NCBI RefSeq assembly: GCF_030409555.1
Contig: NZ_JAUFPU010000007.1
Span: 57,113-121,112 of the forward strand
Source: Chitinimonas viridis
GTDB taxonomy: Bacteria > Pseudomonadota > Gammaproteobacteria > Burkholderiales > Chitinimonadaceae
Length of the DNA stretch: 64,000 nucleotides
Direction of reading: 5' to 3'
In this document: positions 43,562 through 53,092 of the stretch, piece after piece
Numbering within the stretch: position 1 is the stretch's first letter
Layout: each line of letters begins with the position of its first letter
Notes under the pieces: generated by a model
What the model was told of the DNA's origin: nothing
The model's input: only the letters and a program-made list of their open reading frames with translations
The model's database searches: none
Made by a program: the position numbers and the translations under genes

Positions 43562-44431
43562 ATGACGCTACTCAACCTCGCCGGCATTGAGCCGGCGTTC
43601 TTCATTGTCTTCTCGCTATGCCTGGGCCTGATCGTAGGCAGCTTTCTGAACGTGGTGATCCATCGCCTGCCCAAGATGATGGAGAGCGAATTCCGTCACG
43701 AATGCGCGGTCATCGATCTGCCCGAAGATGCCGAAGAGCCCGCCAGGCCACGCTACAACCTGGCGGTACCGCGCTCAGCCTGCCCGGGCTGTGGCGCCCT
43801 CATCACCGCCCGCGACAATATCCCCGTACTCTCCTGGCTATGGCTACGCGGACGCTGCCGTCACTGCCAGACTGCCATCAGCCCGCGCTATCCGCTGGTG
43901 GAGCTGGCGACCGGCCTGCTCACTGCCGCCATGGCCTGGCACTTTGGCCCCTCCCTGCTGGCAGTGGGCGCCATCCTGCTGGTGTGGTTCCTGGTAGCCC
44001 TGTTCTGCATCGATGCCGATACCTATCTGCTGCCCGACAGCCTGACCCTGCCCCTGCTCTGGCTGGGCCTGCTGTTCAACCTGCACGGCATCTTCGTTCC
44101 CTTGCAGGATGCCGTCGTCGGTGCCATGGCCGGCTATCTGCTGCTCTGGCTGGTCTACTGGGCCTTCAAGCTGGTCACCGGCAAGGACGGCATGGGCTAT
44201 GGCGATTTCAAGCTGTTGGCTGCCCTGGGCTCCTGGATGGGCTGGCAGTGCCTGCCTGTCATCATCCTCATGTCGTCGGTAGCCGGTGCCATCATAGGCA
44301 TCAGTCTGACCCTGCTGGCGCGGCGCGGCTGGGGCAAGCCCCTGCCTTTCGGCCCCTACCTGGCCATAGCCGGCCTCGCCACCCTGTTCTGGGGCCCGCA
44401 ACTGCAAAGACTGATCTGGGGCGGCTACTGA
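43562..44431 (+). CDS. pilD: Prepilin peptidase/methyltransferase PilD
   Basis: The 289-residue membrane aspartyl protease cleaves and N-methylates type IV prepilins. The zinc-binding cysteine pairs are CPGC and CRHC. Catalytic Asp residues lie in FCIDADTYLLPD and GKDGMGYGDFK (the GxGD motif). ATG 43562 lies 4 bases after the pilC stop. The longer frame from 43496 overlaps pilC and is unlikely. Confidence 0.96.
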   Translation: MTLLNLAGIEPAFFIVFSLCLGLIVGSFLNVVIHRLPKMMESEFRHECAVIDLPEDAEEPARPRYNLAVPRSACPGCGALITARDNIPVLSWLWLRGRCRHCQTAISPRYPLVELATGLLTAAMAWHFGPSLLAVGAILLVWFLVALFCIDADTYLLPDSLTLPLLWLGLLFNLHGIFVPLQDAVVGAMAGYLLLWLVYWAFKLVTGKDGMGYGDFKLLAALGSWMGWQCLPVIILMSSVAGAIIGISLTLLARRGWGKPLPFGPYLAIAGLATLFWGPQLQRLIWGGY

Positions 44432-44456
44432 TGCCTCGCCTGCCGGAGCGCCCCTC

Positions 44457-45077
44457 TTGCGCGTGATAGGCCTGACCGGCGGTATAGGCTCGGGCAAATC
44501 CGTCGTCGCCCGGGCTTTCCAGGTGCTGGGCGTGCCCCTGGTCGATACCGACGAGATCGCCCATCGCCTGAGCCAGCCCGGGCAGGCTGGTGCCGCCTGC
44601 GTAGCGCAACTGTTCGGATCAGATTACCTGACGCCAGATGGCGCCATCGACCGTCCCAGGCTAAGACAAGCCATCTTCAGCGATCCCCAGGCCAAGGCCA
44701 GCCTGGAATCCGCCTTCCACCCCCTGATACGCCAGACTGCACTGGCCGATCTGGCCGACCTGCCCACCACCACACCCTATTGCCTGCTGGCCGTGCCCCT
44801 GCTGTTCGAGACGGGCGCCTACGCCAATACGATCACGCGCGCCCTGGTGGTCGATGTCCCCGAGGCACTGCAGATCTCCCGTGTGATGCAGCGCAGCCAG
44901 CTCAGCGAGGCCGAGGTCAGGGCCATCATGGCCGGCCAGATGAGCCGCAGCGAACGTTTGGCTCGAGCCGACGACGTGATCACCAACGACGGCGACCTCG
45001 CGCAACTCGCGGATAAAGTTAAGGTTTTACATAAGAAGTATCTGCAAGCACCTGAATCGGAAACCGATTCAGCTTAA
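44457..45077 (+). CDS. coaE: Dephospho-CoA kinase CoaE
   Basis: CoaE does the last step of coenzyme A synthesis. The 206-residue P-loop kinase has GLTGGIGSGKS at the N-terminus, VDTDEIAH, and VPLLFETGAY. TTG 44457 is the likely start, because GGAG lies 8 bases upstream and the motif begins at once. The pilD-coaE-zapD-yacG order is a common proteobacterial arrangement. Confidence 0.96.
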   Translation: MRVIGLTGGIGSGKSVVARAFQVLGVPLVDTDEIAHRLSQPGQAGAACVAQLFGSDYLTPDGAIDRPRLRQAIFSDPQAKASLESAFHPLIRQTALADLADLPTTTPYCLLAVPLLFETGAYANTITRALVVDVPEALQISRVMQRSQLSEAEVRAIMAGQMSRSERLARADDVITNDGDLAQLADKVKVLHKKYLQAPESETDSA

Positions 45078-45147
45078 TCGTTTGTAAAAATGGGGCGAAT
45101 CTTGCACAATCGAGCGCTAATACAGGCCTAACCATTCCACGCCCAAC

Positions 45148-45906
45148 GTGATCAGCTACGAATTCCCCGTCAACGAACGTATCCGCACCTTGCTGCGGCT
45201 GGAGGATTTGTACGACCGTGCCGCCTTCTTTGCCGGTCGCGATCACCCCTTGGAGCATCACGCCTCCCTGCTGTGCCTGTTCGAAATCATGGAAGTGGCC
45301 GGCCGCGCCGATCTGAAATCAGATCTGCTGCAGGAGCTGGACCGCCAGCGCCAGACACTGGAAGGACTGCGCGACAATCCGCAGATTTCCGAAGAAGCGC
45401 TGGATATGGTACTGGCCGATATCGAGCACACCCATGGCCGCCTGCTGGAGCCCACCGGCAAGTTCGCCCAGCACCTGCGTGAGAATGAGTGGCTGATGGC
45501 CATCAAGCAGCGCTCCGGCATTCCCGGCGGCGTTTGCGAGTTCGACCTACCCTCCTACCACTACTGGCAACAAAAACCGGTAGAAGAACGCCGGCACGAA
45601 CTGGGTGGCTGGCTAGGCCCCATGCTGCCCATCAAGGACGGCATAGACATCGTGCTGCGGATATTGCGCAACAGCGCCAAGGTAGTACCCCTGGTGGCCC
45701 GCAATGGTGCCTTCCAGCAGATGTCGGGCGGCAAGCTGGTGCAGCTGCTCAAGGTAACACTGGCCTCCGACATTCCCTACGTTCCCGAACTCTCGGCCAA
45801 CAAGTACGCCATCAATGTGCGTTTCGTCACGCCTGCCGCCGGCTCCGACCGCCCCAGGCAGTGCGATCACGATATCGATTTCGTCCTGGCCTTCTGCAAC
45901 CTCTGA
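45148..45906 (+). CDS. zapD: Cell division protein ZapD
   Basis: ZapD (YacF) crosslinks FtsZ filaments at midcell. The 252-residue protein starts YEFPVNERIRTLLRLEDLY and contains IPGGVCEFDLPSYHYW, both family hallmarks. The start is GTG 45148 with no clear ribosome-binding site. It is followed 3 bases later by yacG. Confidence 0.95.
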   Translation: MISYEFPVNERIRTLLRLEDLYDRAAFFAGRDHPLEHHASLLCLFEIMEVAGRADLKSDLLQELDRQRQTLEGLRDNPQISEEALDMVLADIEHTHGRLLEPTGKFAQHLRENEWLMAIKQRSGIPGGVCEFDLPSYHYWQQKPVEERRHELGGWLGPMLPIKDGIDIVLRILRNSAKVVPLVARNGAFQQMSGGKLVQLLKVTLASDIPYVPELSANKYAINVRFVTPAAGSDRPRQCDHDIDFVLAFCNL

Positions 45907-45909
45907 TCC

Positions 45910-46101
45910 ATGTCCCAACGTCAAGTCCCCTGCCCGTGTTGCGGCAAGCTCAGCCCATGGTCCAGCGATAATCCCTGGCGTCCGTTTTGCAGCGAACGCT
46001 GCAAGCAGATAGACCTGGGCCTATGGGCTGCCGAGCAGTACCGGGTTGCAGGCAGCCCGGTCGATCCACTGGCTGACGACGGTAGCGACCACCGCGCCTA
46101 G
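45910..46101 (+). CDS. yacG: DNA gyrase inhibitor/zinc protein YacG
   Basis: This 63-residue protein has the YacG zinc knuckles CPCCGK and [11 protein letters not shown] with PFCSERC. YacG binds GyrB and blocks DNA gyrase. It sits 3 bases after zapD. Confidence 0.94.
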   Translation: MSQRQVPCPCCGKLSPWSSDNPWRPFCSERCKQIDLGLWAAEQYRVAGSPVDPLADDGSDHRA

Positions 46102-46208
46102 GCGTCGTTAGGCCGGTAAGAAATCCTTCATTCCACGGTCACCTGACCGTCATGGCAGCACTCTAAGTTTGTTCCTGAGACCACGAACAGACCTGGAGCC
46201 CCAGCGCC

Positions 46209-46964
46209 ATGCTGCATATCGAACTGCAACCCACCACCCCGGTCCGGCCCAAGCTTAGCGTCAGCCTGGCCAGCAGCGACAGCGACGTACGCGCAGCGCA
46301 GGCCTTGCGCTACAAGGTGTTTGGCGAAGAGATGGGCGCTCGGCTCAACAGCCGCCATAGCGGCCTGGACGTAGACCTGTTCGACCCCTGGTGCGAACAC
46401 CTGCTGGTACGGGACGAAGCCAGCAACGAAGTCGTCGGCACCTATCGCATCCTGCCGCCCCACCAAGCCAAGGCACTAGGCAGCTACTACTCCGAAACCG
46501 AGTTCGACCTGACCCGCTTCCAGCACATCCGCAACAGCATGGTCGAAGTGGGGCGCTCCTGCGTACATCCTGACTACCGCACCGGCGCCACTATCACCCT
46601 GCTGTGGGCCGGCCTAGCCGACTACATGAGCCGCCACGGCTACGAATACCTGGTCGGCTGCGCCAGCATCAGCATGGCGGACGGCGGGCATGCTGCCGCC
46701 AGCATCTACCGGGAGCTGAGCAAAAAATCCATGTCGCCGGTAGAGTGGCGCGCCCATCCACGCTGCCCGCTGCCCCTGGATGCACTCGATGATGCCGTGC
46801 CGGCCGAGATCCCGCCGCTGATCAAGGGCTATATGCGCGTGGGGGCCTATATCTGCGGCCTGCCGGCATGGGATCCGGACTTCAACACCGCCGACCTGCT
46901 GATCCTGCTGCCCATGAGCCGGATGAATAACCGTTACGCCCGTCACTTCATCGCCACCGCATGA
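46209..46964 (+). CDS. olsB: Ornithine-acyl-ACP N-acyltransferase OlsB
   Basis: The 251-residue protein belongs to the GNAT-like acyltransferase group of OlsB: LRYKVFGEEMGARL, then DLFDPWCEHLLV and VEVGRSCVHPDYRTG. OlsB adds a 3-hydroxyacyl chain from ACP to ornithine, making lyso-ornithine lipid. The next gene, overlapping by 4 bases, encodes a PlsC-type acyltransferase, the expected partner OlsA. Another N-acyl amino acid product is possible. Confidence 0.85.
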   Translation: MLHIELQPTTPVRPKLSVSLASSDSDVRAAQALRYKVFGEEMGARLNSRHSGLDVDLFDPWCEHLLVRDEASNEVVGTYRILPPHQAKALGSYYSETEFDLTRFQHIRNSMVEVGRSCVHPDYRTGATITLLWAGLADYMSRHGYEYLVGCASISMADGGHAAASIYRELSKKSMSPVEWRAHPRCPLPLDALDDAVPAEIPPLIKGYMRVGAYICGLPAWDPDFNTADLLILLPMSRMNNRYARHFIATA

Positions 46965-47860
46965 CCGGGGTGCTGGCCGGTATCAGCGCACGGTTTGCTG
47001 ACAAGCCGCTGCTCGCGACATTACACTCGCGGCTTGTCACCATGAAAACACCGCGACTATTACGCGCGTGGCGTTCCGCCCGCCTCTTCCTGCATCTGCT
47101 GCTTGGCCTGACCGAGGTAGCCCTGCTGTTCAAGCGCAGGGATGCCGCCAGCCGGGCGCGCGCCATCGCGCGCTGGTCTCGGCGCCTGTGCCAGATACTG
47201 GGCATCGAGGTGGAAGCACGCGGCGACCACCCTGAGCTGGTGCCTACCAATACCGTGCTGGTGGCCAACCACGTGTCCTGGCTGGATATCTTTGTCATGA
47301 ATGCGGTCTGCCCATCGCGCTTCGTGGCCAAATCCGAGGTCCGCCGCTGGCCCCTGATAGGCTGGCTATGCCATCGGACCGGCACCCTGTTCGTGGCCCG
47401 CGAACGCCGCCATGACACCGTGCGGGTCAATCGCCAGATTGCCCATGCGCTCAGCAGCGGCGATTGCATTGCTGTCTTCCCCGAAGGCAGTACCACCCAT
47501 GGGCTGGATGTCGCCAGCTTCAATGCCTCGCTGCTGCAGCCCGCCATAGAAGCTGGCGCCCAGCTGCAGCCCATCGCCCTGCGCTACTACGACCAGCACG
47601 GCCTGCGCAGCACGGCTGCCGCCTATGTGGGGGAAATGAGCCTGATTGAATCCATGGGCCTGTTGCTGGCTGAACCGCGCATGCGCGTCACCCTCGATTA
47701 CCTGCCCACCCTGGCCGCCCAGGAATATGGCCGGCGAGAGCTGGCGCAGCTGGCGCAGCAACGCATCGCCGAACGGGTGCGTAGCGACATCGAGCTGGTC
47801 GTCGCAGCACCTGAGCCCTCGCAACCGGCTAACGGGGACGACATCAGCCCCAGTCGCTAG
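46961..47860 (+). CDS. olsA: Lyso-ornithine lipid O-acyltransferase OlsA (PlsC family)
   Basis: The 299-residue membrane-associated acyltransferase has the catalytic HxxxxD motif in NHVSWLDIF, the FPEGSTTHG motif and an N-terminal hydrophobic segment (LFLHLLLGLTEVALLF). It would add the second acyl chain to OlsB's product. ATG 46961 overlaps the olsB stop (ATGA). ATG 47042 gives a more typical N-terminus and cannot be excluded. Its 3' end overlaps the apaH gene's 3' end by 17 bases. A lysophosphatidate acyltransferase role is the alternative. Confidence 0.85.
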   Translation: MTGVLAGISARFADKPLLATLHSRLVTMKTPRLLRAWRSARLFLHLLLGLTEVALLFKRRDAASRARAIARWSRRLCQILGIEVEARGDHPELVPTNTVLVANHVSWLDIFVMNAVCPSRFVAKSEVRRWPLIGWLCHRTGTLFVARERRHDTVRVNRQIAHALSSGDCIAVFPEGSTTHGLDVASFNASLLQPAIEAGAQLQPIALRYYDQHGLRSTAAAYVGEMSLIESMGLLLAEPRMRVTLDYLPTLAAQEYGRRELAQLAQQRIAERVRSDIELVVAAPEPSQPANGDDISPSR

Positions 47861-48668
47861 AGCGCGCTTGGCGTGATGGCACCTGAAACACCTGCCTATC
47901 CTCCAGCCGCACACCAGCCAGGCTGCCACCCCAGACACAGCCGGTATCCAGCGCGATGACGTCAGGCCTCAGCATCAAGCCCAAGGCCGACCAATGGCCG
48001 CTGACTATACAGACATCCTGGTGCTGCCTATCCGGTGCATCAAACCAGGCATGCAGATAGGCCGGCGCATCGTCCAGCTCACCCTTGAAATCCAGGTCCA
48101 AGGCCCCTGTGTCCGTTAGCAGGCGCATGCGGGTGCAGACATTCACCACCAGGCGCAGCCTGTCCATGCCGACCAGCCCCTCATGCCACCGGCTGGGTTG
48201 ATTGCCATACATCTGCCCCAGGAATTCCTTATACCCCGCGGAGGCCAGCACCGCCTCGACCTCCGCCGACAGCGCCACCGCCTGTTGCGGCGTCCAGTCG
48301 GGCAGCAAGCCCGCATGGACAAGCAGATAGCCACCGCATCGCCGCACCAGCGGCTGACAACGCAGCCAGTCCAACAGCAAGGGGGCGTCAGGCGCCGCCA
48401 ACACCTCGGCCAGGGTGTCCCTACCCTTCTGCCTCGCCAGGCCCGCCTGCACCGCCAGCAGGTGCAAATCATGATTGCCAAGCACGATATCGACACAGTC
48501 CCGGTGCTGATACACCCAACGCAACACCGCCAGTGAGTCTGGCCCACGATTGACCAGATCACCTACCAGGAACAGCCGGTCCCTACCCGGCTGAAACGCC
48601 ATGGCGGCCAGCAAGTCCAGAAACTCCTGATAACAACCCTGCAGGTCGCCTATTGCATAGCTGGCCAT
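47844..48668 (-). CDS. apaH: Bis(5'-nucleosyl)-tetraphosphatase ApaH
   Basis: ApaH splits Ap4A symmetrically to ADP and also removes Np4N caps from RNA. The 274-residue metallophosphatase has the motifs GDLQGC, GDLVNRGPDS and GNHDLHLL, and SGHWSALG with the late ALDTGCVWGG. It converges with olsA, sharing 17 bases of 3' end, and is divergent from the HDOD gene. Confidence 0.96.
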   Translation of the reverse strand: MASYAIGDLQGCYQEFLDLLAAMAFQPGRDRLFLVGDLVNRGPDSLAVLRWVYQHRDCVDIVLGNHDLHLLAVQAGLARQKGRDTLAEVLAAPDAPLLLDWLRCQPLVRRCGGYLLVHAGLLPDWTPQQAVALSAEVEAVLASAGYKEFLGQMYGNQPSRWHEGLVGMDRLRLVVNVCTRMRLLTDTGALDLDFKGELDDAPAYLHAWFDAPDRQHQDVCIVSGHWSALGLMLRPDVIALDTGCVWGGSLAGVRLEDRQVFQVPSRQARSSDWG

Positions 48669-48773
48669 GGTGAACTCGATAAGGGGAAGCCGTCGATTAT
48701 AGTGATATCGGCAGCTTGCGTGCTGGGCTGGCTATCGCTGGCAGCGAGCACTAGACTCATGCGAGGAGGACAG

Positions 48774-49676
48774 ATGATAGAGCACCCTTTAGCCAGTATT
48801 GATGCCTGGACACGCTTCTTCGAAGCCAGCACCTTCCCCATACTCGCCCGCAGCAAGGCAGAGCTGGTCAAGCTGGTGGAGAAAGGCGAGGATGCCACGG
48901 TGCTGGATCTGGCGGCCGTCGCACACCACGACGCCCTGCTGGCACTCAAGATACTGCGCTATCTGCAGCGACACCGTTCCGCCCAGCAACTGACCGACGT
49001 CACCACCGTAGAACGGGTCATCCTGATGGTGGGGGTCGACCCCCTGCTGCGCGCCTTTGTCGAGTGCGACACAGTCGAGCATATGCTGCAGGGGCACCCA
49101 CAAGGCCTGAAGCAGGTCCTTCGAGTGCTGCAGCGAGCCTTCCATGCCGCCATCAGCGCCGAACTCTGGGCCGGCCACCGACACGATATCGACGGCGGCG
49201 AGGTGGGCACCGCCGCCTTGCTGCGCGATATCGCCGAAGTACTGGTGGGCTGCTTCGCCCCCAAGTTGCTGCTACGGATACGCGCCATGCAACAACTGGA
49301 CAAGCGTCTGCGCAGCCAACTGGCGCAAAAGACCGTGCTGGGCTTTCCTTTGCTCGAGCTACAGCTGGCGCTGATCGAAGCTTGGCACCTGCCCCCGATA
49401 CTGAAGATGCTGATGGATGAAGGCCACGCAGAACACCCCAGGGTGCGTACCGTCACCACCGCCGTGGCCTATGCCCGCCATAGTGCCAATGGCTGGAACG
49501 ATGAGGCGCTTCCTGACGACTATCAGGCCGTCGCCGACCTGGCCGGCATGGGTTACGACAAGGCGCAGCACCTGTGCCACGAAGCCAGCCGCAAAGCGCA
49601 GATAAGCTGGGACTGGTTTGGCGATGATCCCGCCGAGCCGCCACCACCCATACAGATATCGGCCCACCCCAGCTAA
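48774..49676 (+). CDS. HDOD-domain protein
   Basis: The 300-residue protein has an HDOD domain over most of its length (PILARSKAELVKLVEKGEDA, HHDALLALKILRYLQ, then VERVILMVGVDPLLRAFV), a signalling fold related to HD hydrolases that lacks their metal residues. Such proteins act in chemotaxis, c-di-GMP and stress networks. ATG 48774 is favoured by the strong GAGGAGG upstream. The C-terminus ends in a Pro-rich tail. The function here is unknown. Confidence 0.85.
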   Translation: MIEHPLASIDAWTRFFEASTFPILARSKAELVKLVEKGEDATVLDLAAVAHHDALLALKILRYLQRHRSAQQLTDVTTVERVILMVGVDPLLRAFVECDTVEHMLQGHPQGLKQVLRVLQRAFHAAISAELWAGHRHDIDGGEVGTAALLRDIAEVLVGCFAPKLLLRIRAMQQLDKRLRSQLAQKTVLGFPLLELQLALIEAWHLPPILKMLMDEGHAEHPRVRTVTTAVAYARHSANGWNDEALPDDYQAVADLAGMGYDKAQHLCHEASRKAQISWDWFGDDPAEPPPPIQISAHPS

Positions 49677-49712
49677 TGCTGCCGCTATGCCGAAAGCAGT
49701 ACGCTAGACGTA

Positions 49713-49740
49713 AAAAAGCCAACCCTAAGGTTGGCTTTTT
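49713..49740. terminator. Bidirectional terminator between the HDOD gene and rplQ
   Basis: AAAAAGCCAACC (49713-49724), loop CTAA, GGTTGGCTTTTT (49729-49740): a perfect 12-bp stem with A-run and T-run, ending both the HDOD gene and the ribosomal alpha operon. Confidence 0.95.
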
Positions 49741-49757
49741 CATTGGAACACTGCGGT

Positions 49758-50147
49758 TTAGGCAGCTTCCACCACTTCAGCAACTTCCGGACGGTCCAGC
49801 AGTTCGACCAATGCCATAGGAGCATTGTCGCCCTGACGGAAACCGTACTTCAGAATGCGCAGGTAGCCGCCGTTACGGTTCTTGTAGCGTGGGCCCAGCA
49901 CGTCGAACAGCTTCAGGGTCAGCTCACGATCGCGAGTGCGGTCGAAGGCCAGACGCAGGTTGGCGACAGTGCGCTCCTGCTTGCCCAGAGTGATCAGCGG
50001 CTCAGCCACGCGACGCAGTTCCTTTGCCTTAGGCAGCGTCGTCTTGATGACTTCGTGCTTCAGCAGTGCGTTGGCCAGGTTGCGCAGCATCGCCAGACGA
50101 TGGCTCGTCGTGCGATTCAGTTTGCGGTTACTTTGACGATGACGCAT
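49758..50147 (-). CDS. rplQ: 50S ribosomal protein L17
   Basis: This 129-residue L17 starts [17 protein letters not shown] and has [16 protein letters not shown]. It is the last gene of the alpha operon after rpoA, followed by a strong bidirectional terminator. Confidence 0.98.
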   Translation of the reverse strand: MRHRQSNRKLNRTTSHRLAMLRNLANALLKHEVIKTTLPKAKELRRVAEPLITLGKQERTVANLRLAFDRTRDRELTLKLFDVLGPRYKNRNGGYLRILKYGFRQGDNAPMALVELLDRPEVAEVVEAA

Positions 50148-50177
50148 GGTGTTTATCCCTTGTCTTTCCAGCCTGGA

Positions 50178-51161
50178 TTACGGCTTTTCCAGGCCGACCG
50201 GCGGCCAGTTTTCCAGCTTCATGCCGAGCGTCAGACCCTTGGAGGCCAGCACTTCCTTGATTTCATTCAAGGACTTGCGACCCAGGTTCGGGGTCTTCAG
50301 CAATTCGGTCTCGGTACGCTGGATCAGGTCACCGATGTAATAGATGTTTTCAGCCTTCAGGCAGTTCGCCGAACGCACGGTCAATTCCAGATCGTCAACC
50401 GGGCGGAGCAGGATCGGGTCGACCTGCGGCGCACGAGGCGCCTCAGGTTCGACTTCAGTGCTCTTCAGGTCAGCGAACACGGCCAGCTGCTCGACCAGGA
50501 CGCGGGCGGCAAAACGAACCGCTTCTTCCGGATCGATGGCACCGTTCGTTTCGATCTCCATCACCAGCTTGTCGAGGTCGGTACGCTGCTCAACACGAGC
50601 GCTCTCAACCGCGTAGCTGACGCGACGTATCGGGCTGAACGACGCATCCAGCAGGATGGAGCCGATGTTACGGCCCTCTTCCTTGTCCAGACGCACGACA
50701 GCCGGCTGGTAGCCGCGGCCCTTTTCAACCTTGATCTCCATGGCGAGCTTGCCGCCAGCAGAGAGGTTGGCAATCACGTGATCAGGGTTGACGATCTCGA
50801 CGTCGTGAGGGACTTCGATATCGCTGGCCTTCACAACGCCTTCGCCATCCTTCTTCAGGGTCAGCAGGGCTTCACCACGGCCGTGCAGCTTGAGCACCAC
50901 ACCCTTGAGGTTCAAGAGGATATCAACGACATCCTCCTGAACACCGTCAAGTGCCGAATACTCATGCAACACGCCTTCGATCTTAACTTCGGTCGGCGCA
51001 TAGCCGGGCATCGACGACAGCAGGATACGGCGCAACGCATTGCCGAGCGTATGGCCGTAGCCACGCTCAAACGGCTCCATCACGACACGCGCCTGGGTAG
51101 ACGACGATGCCTGCACATCGATGATGCGCGGTTTCAGCAAGTCATTCGCGTTGCTTTGCAT
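50178..51161 (-). CDS. rpoA: RNA polymerase subunit alpha
   Basis: The 327-residue alpha subunit has the N-terminal dimerisation domain ([20 protein letters not shown]) and the C-terminal domain for DNA and activator contacts ([26 protein letters not shown]). I chose ATG 51161, which gives the expected [12 protein letters not shown], over TTG 51167. It lies between rpsD and rplQ. Confidence 0.98.
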   Translation of the reverse strand: MQSNANDLLKPRIIDVQASSSTQARVVMEPFERGYGHTLGNALRRILLSSMPGYAPTEVKIEGVLHEYSALDGVQEDVVDILLNLKGVVLKLHGRGEALLTLKKDGEGVVKASDIEVPHDVEIVNPDHVIANLSAGGKLAMEIKVEKGRGYQPAVVRLDKEEGRNIGSILLDASFSPIRRVSYAVESARVEQRTDLDKLVMEIETNGAIDPEEAVRFAARVLVEQLAVFADLKSTEVEPEAPRAPQVDPILLRPVDDLELTVRSANCLKAENIYYIGDLIQRTETELLKTPNLGRKSLNEIKEVLASKGLTLGMKLENWPPVGLEKP

Positions 51162-51213
51162 AAACAATCAATCCCTTTATCGAAACGAGCGACGATCCGT
51201 ATTTACGGTTCGA

Positions 51214-51834
51214 TTACTTCGAGTAGAACTCGACGACGAGCTGCTCGTTGATGTCGCTGGACAGGTCGCTGCGTTCTGGGGCGCTCTTGTAAACGCCTTC
51301 CATCTTCTTGCCATCGACACTAACCCAGCCGGGGAAACCGATCTGCTCAGCCAGCGCGAGCGCTTCCTGAATACGAACCTGCTTCTTCGACTTGTCGCGA
51401 ACAGACACCACGTCGCCAGCCTTGACCTGATAGGAGGCGATATTCACCACCACACCATTCACGGTGATCGACTTGTGGCTGACCAGCTGACGAGCTTCCG
51501 AGCGGGTCGAGCCGAAGCCCATGCGGTACACAACGTTGTCGAGACGCGCTTCCAGGATCTTCAACAGGTTTTCACCGGTCGAGCCCTTACGGCGGGAAGC
51601 CTCTTCAAAATAACGGCGGAACTGACGCTCAAGAACGCCGTAAATACGGCGAATCTTTTGCTTCTCACGCAGTTGCACACCAAAACCTGACAGACGGGGC
51701 TGCTTAGCACCGTGTTGACCAGGCTTACTATCCAGCTTGCACTTGCTGTCCAGAGCGCGACGTGCGCTCTTCAGGAACAGATCTGTGCCTTCGCGGCGCG
51801 AAAGTTTACATTTCGGTCCGATATAACGTGCCAT
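51214..51834 (-). CDS. rpsD: 30S ribosomal protein S4
   Basis: The 206-residue S4 begins [20 protein letters not shown] and has the S4 RNA-binding domain ([20 protein letters not shown]). It lacks zinc cysteines. S4 starts 30S assembly and in E. coli represses the alpha operon. Confidence 0.98.
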   Translation of the reverse strand: MARYIGPKCKLSRREGTDLFLKSARRALDSKCKLDSKPGQHGAKQPRLSGFGVQLREKQKIRRIYGVLERQFRRYFEEASRRKGSTGENLLKILEARLDNVVYRMGFGSTRSEARQLVSHKSITVNGVVVNIASYQVKAGDVVSVRDKSKKQVRIQEALALAEQIGFPGWVSVDGKKMEGVYKSAPERSDLSSDINEQLVVEFYSK

Positions 51835-51849
51835 CTCGGGTCTCCGGAA

Positions 51850-52242
51850 TTAGATACGACGCTTTTTCGGCGGACGACAGCCGTTGTGCGGTACGGGGGT
51901 AACGTCGGAAATGCTGGTGATCTTGAAACCCAGCGCATTCAACGCACGCACAGCGGAGTCACGGCCTGGGCCGGGTCCCTTGATGCGGACTTCGAGGTTC
52001 TTGACGCCATATTCCTGGGCAACTTTACCAGCATGCTCCGCTGCCACCTGGGCGGCGAATGGTGTACTTTTCCGAGAGCCCTTGAAACCAGCACCGCCCG
52101 AGGTAGCCCAGGAGAGAGCATTTCCTTGGCGATCAGTGATGGTCACGATCGTGTTGTTGAAGGAAGCGTGCACATGCACGATGCCTTCCGACACGACCTT
52201 TTTGACTTTCTTCCGTACACGCACTGTGTTTGCTTTAGCCAT
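51850..52242 (-). CDS. rpsK: 30S ribosomal protein S11
   Basis: The 130-residue S11 has [20 protein letters not shown] and ends [12 protein letters not shown], both strictly conserved. It lies in the alpha operon between rpsM and rpsD. Confidence 0.98.
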   Translation of the reverse strand: MAKANTVRVRKKVKKVVSEGIVHVHASFNNTIVTITDRQGNALSWATSGGAGFKGSRKSTPFAAQVAAEHAGKVAQEYGVKNLEVRIKGPGPGRDSAVRALNALGFKITSISDVTPVPHNGCRPPKKRRI

Positions 52243-52259
52243 TGCTATTCCTTAAGTGC

Positions 52260-52622
52260 TTACTTCTTCCCTGCGATCGACTTACGCGGGCCCTTGCGGG
52301 TACGCGCGTTCGTGCGGGTGCGCTGACCACGCGCGGGCAAGCCCTTGCGATGGCGCAGACCACGGTAACAACCGAGGTCCATCAGACGCTTGATGTTCAT
52401 CGTAATCTCACGACGGAGGTCACCCTCAACCGTGAACTTGCCGACTTCCTCGCGCAGCTTGTCCATCTCTGCATCGGTCAGGTCCTTGATCTTGCGATCA
52501 GCAGGAACTGAAGCGATGGCACAGATGGCCTTAGCGCGAGTCTGTCCGATCCCGTAAATGGCTTGCAGGCCAATGACGGTATGCTGATGATTGGGTATGT
52601 TTACCCCAGCAATACGGGCCAT
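52260..52622 (-). CDS. rpsM: 30S ribosomal protein S13
   Basis: The 120-residue S13 starts [19 protein letters not shown] and has [14 protein letters not shown] near the C-terminus. It contacts the 50S subunit and P-site tRNA. The gene follows rpmJ by 70 bases. Confidence 0.98.
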   Translation of the reverse strand: MARIAGVNIPNHQHTVIGLQAIYGIGQTRAKAICAIASVPADRKIKDLTDAEMDKLREEVGKFTVEGDLRREITMNIKRLMDLGCYRGLRHRKGLPARGQRTRTNARTRKGPRKSIAGKK

Positions 52623-52692
52623 TCTCGTTACCCCAGATGTAAAAAGTTGCGGATTCTAGCACCAAACGCCAGCCGACGGCAACTGACGCGGC

Positions 52693-52806
52693 TTAACCTT
52701 GACGTTGTTTGTGCCGCGGATCCGTGCAGATCACACGCACAACGCGGTTGCGGCGTATGACTTTGCAGTTACGGCATATTTTCTTGACCGAAGCTTGAAC
52801 TCGCAT
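52693..52806 (-). CDS. rpmJ: 50S ribosomal protein L36 (zinc-binding form)
   Basis: This 37-residue frame, too short for most ORF listings, reads [19 protein letters not shown] and ends [11 protein letters not shown]. Cys, Cys, Cys and His form the zinc ribbon. It lies between infA and rpsM, its usual place. Confidence 0.97.
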   Translation of the reverse strand: MRVQASVKKICRNCKVIRRNRVVRVICTDPRHKQRQG

Positions 52807-52834
52807 CGCTCTATCCTTTCAATGAAAAACCGCG

Positions 52835-53053
52835 TCACTTCGAGCGGAAGACTATACGGGCACGGGATAGATCGTAGGGCGTCAGCTCCACGGTCACCTT
52901 ATCGCCAGGTAGGATACGGATATAGTGCATCCGCATCTTGCCGGAGATATGGCCCAGTACCACATGACCATTTTCCAGTTTCACGCGAAAAGTCGCGTTG
53001 GGAAGGTTCTCCAGAACCTCCCCTTGCATCTGAATAACGTCTTCCTTCGACAT
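52835..53053 (-). CDS. infA: Translation initiation factor IF-1
   Basis: This 72-residue OB-fold protein begins [20 protein letters not shown] and has [16 protein letters not shown]. It blocks the ribosomal A site at initiation. It lies between secY and rpmJ, as in many betaproteobacteria. Confidence 0.97.
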   Translation of the reverse strand: MSKEDVIQMQGEVLENLPNATFRVKLENGHVVLGHISGKMRMHYIRILPGDKVTVELTPYDLSRARIVFRSK

Positions 53054-53092
53054 GACTCGTTCGGGTTATCTATCGTTAGTCACAGGTTCGTA

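Noticed and set aside
49731..51251. 506-codon plus-strand frame opposite rplQ and rpoA
   Set aside because: It is antisense to two certain genes, and its composition reflects their codon use.
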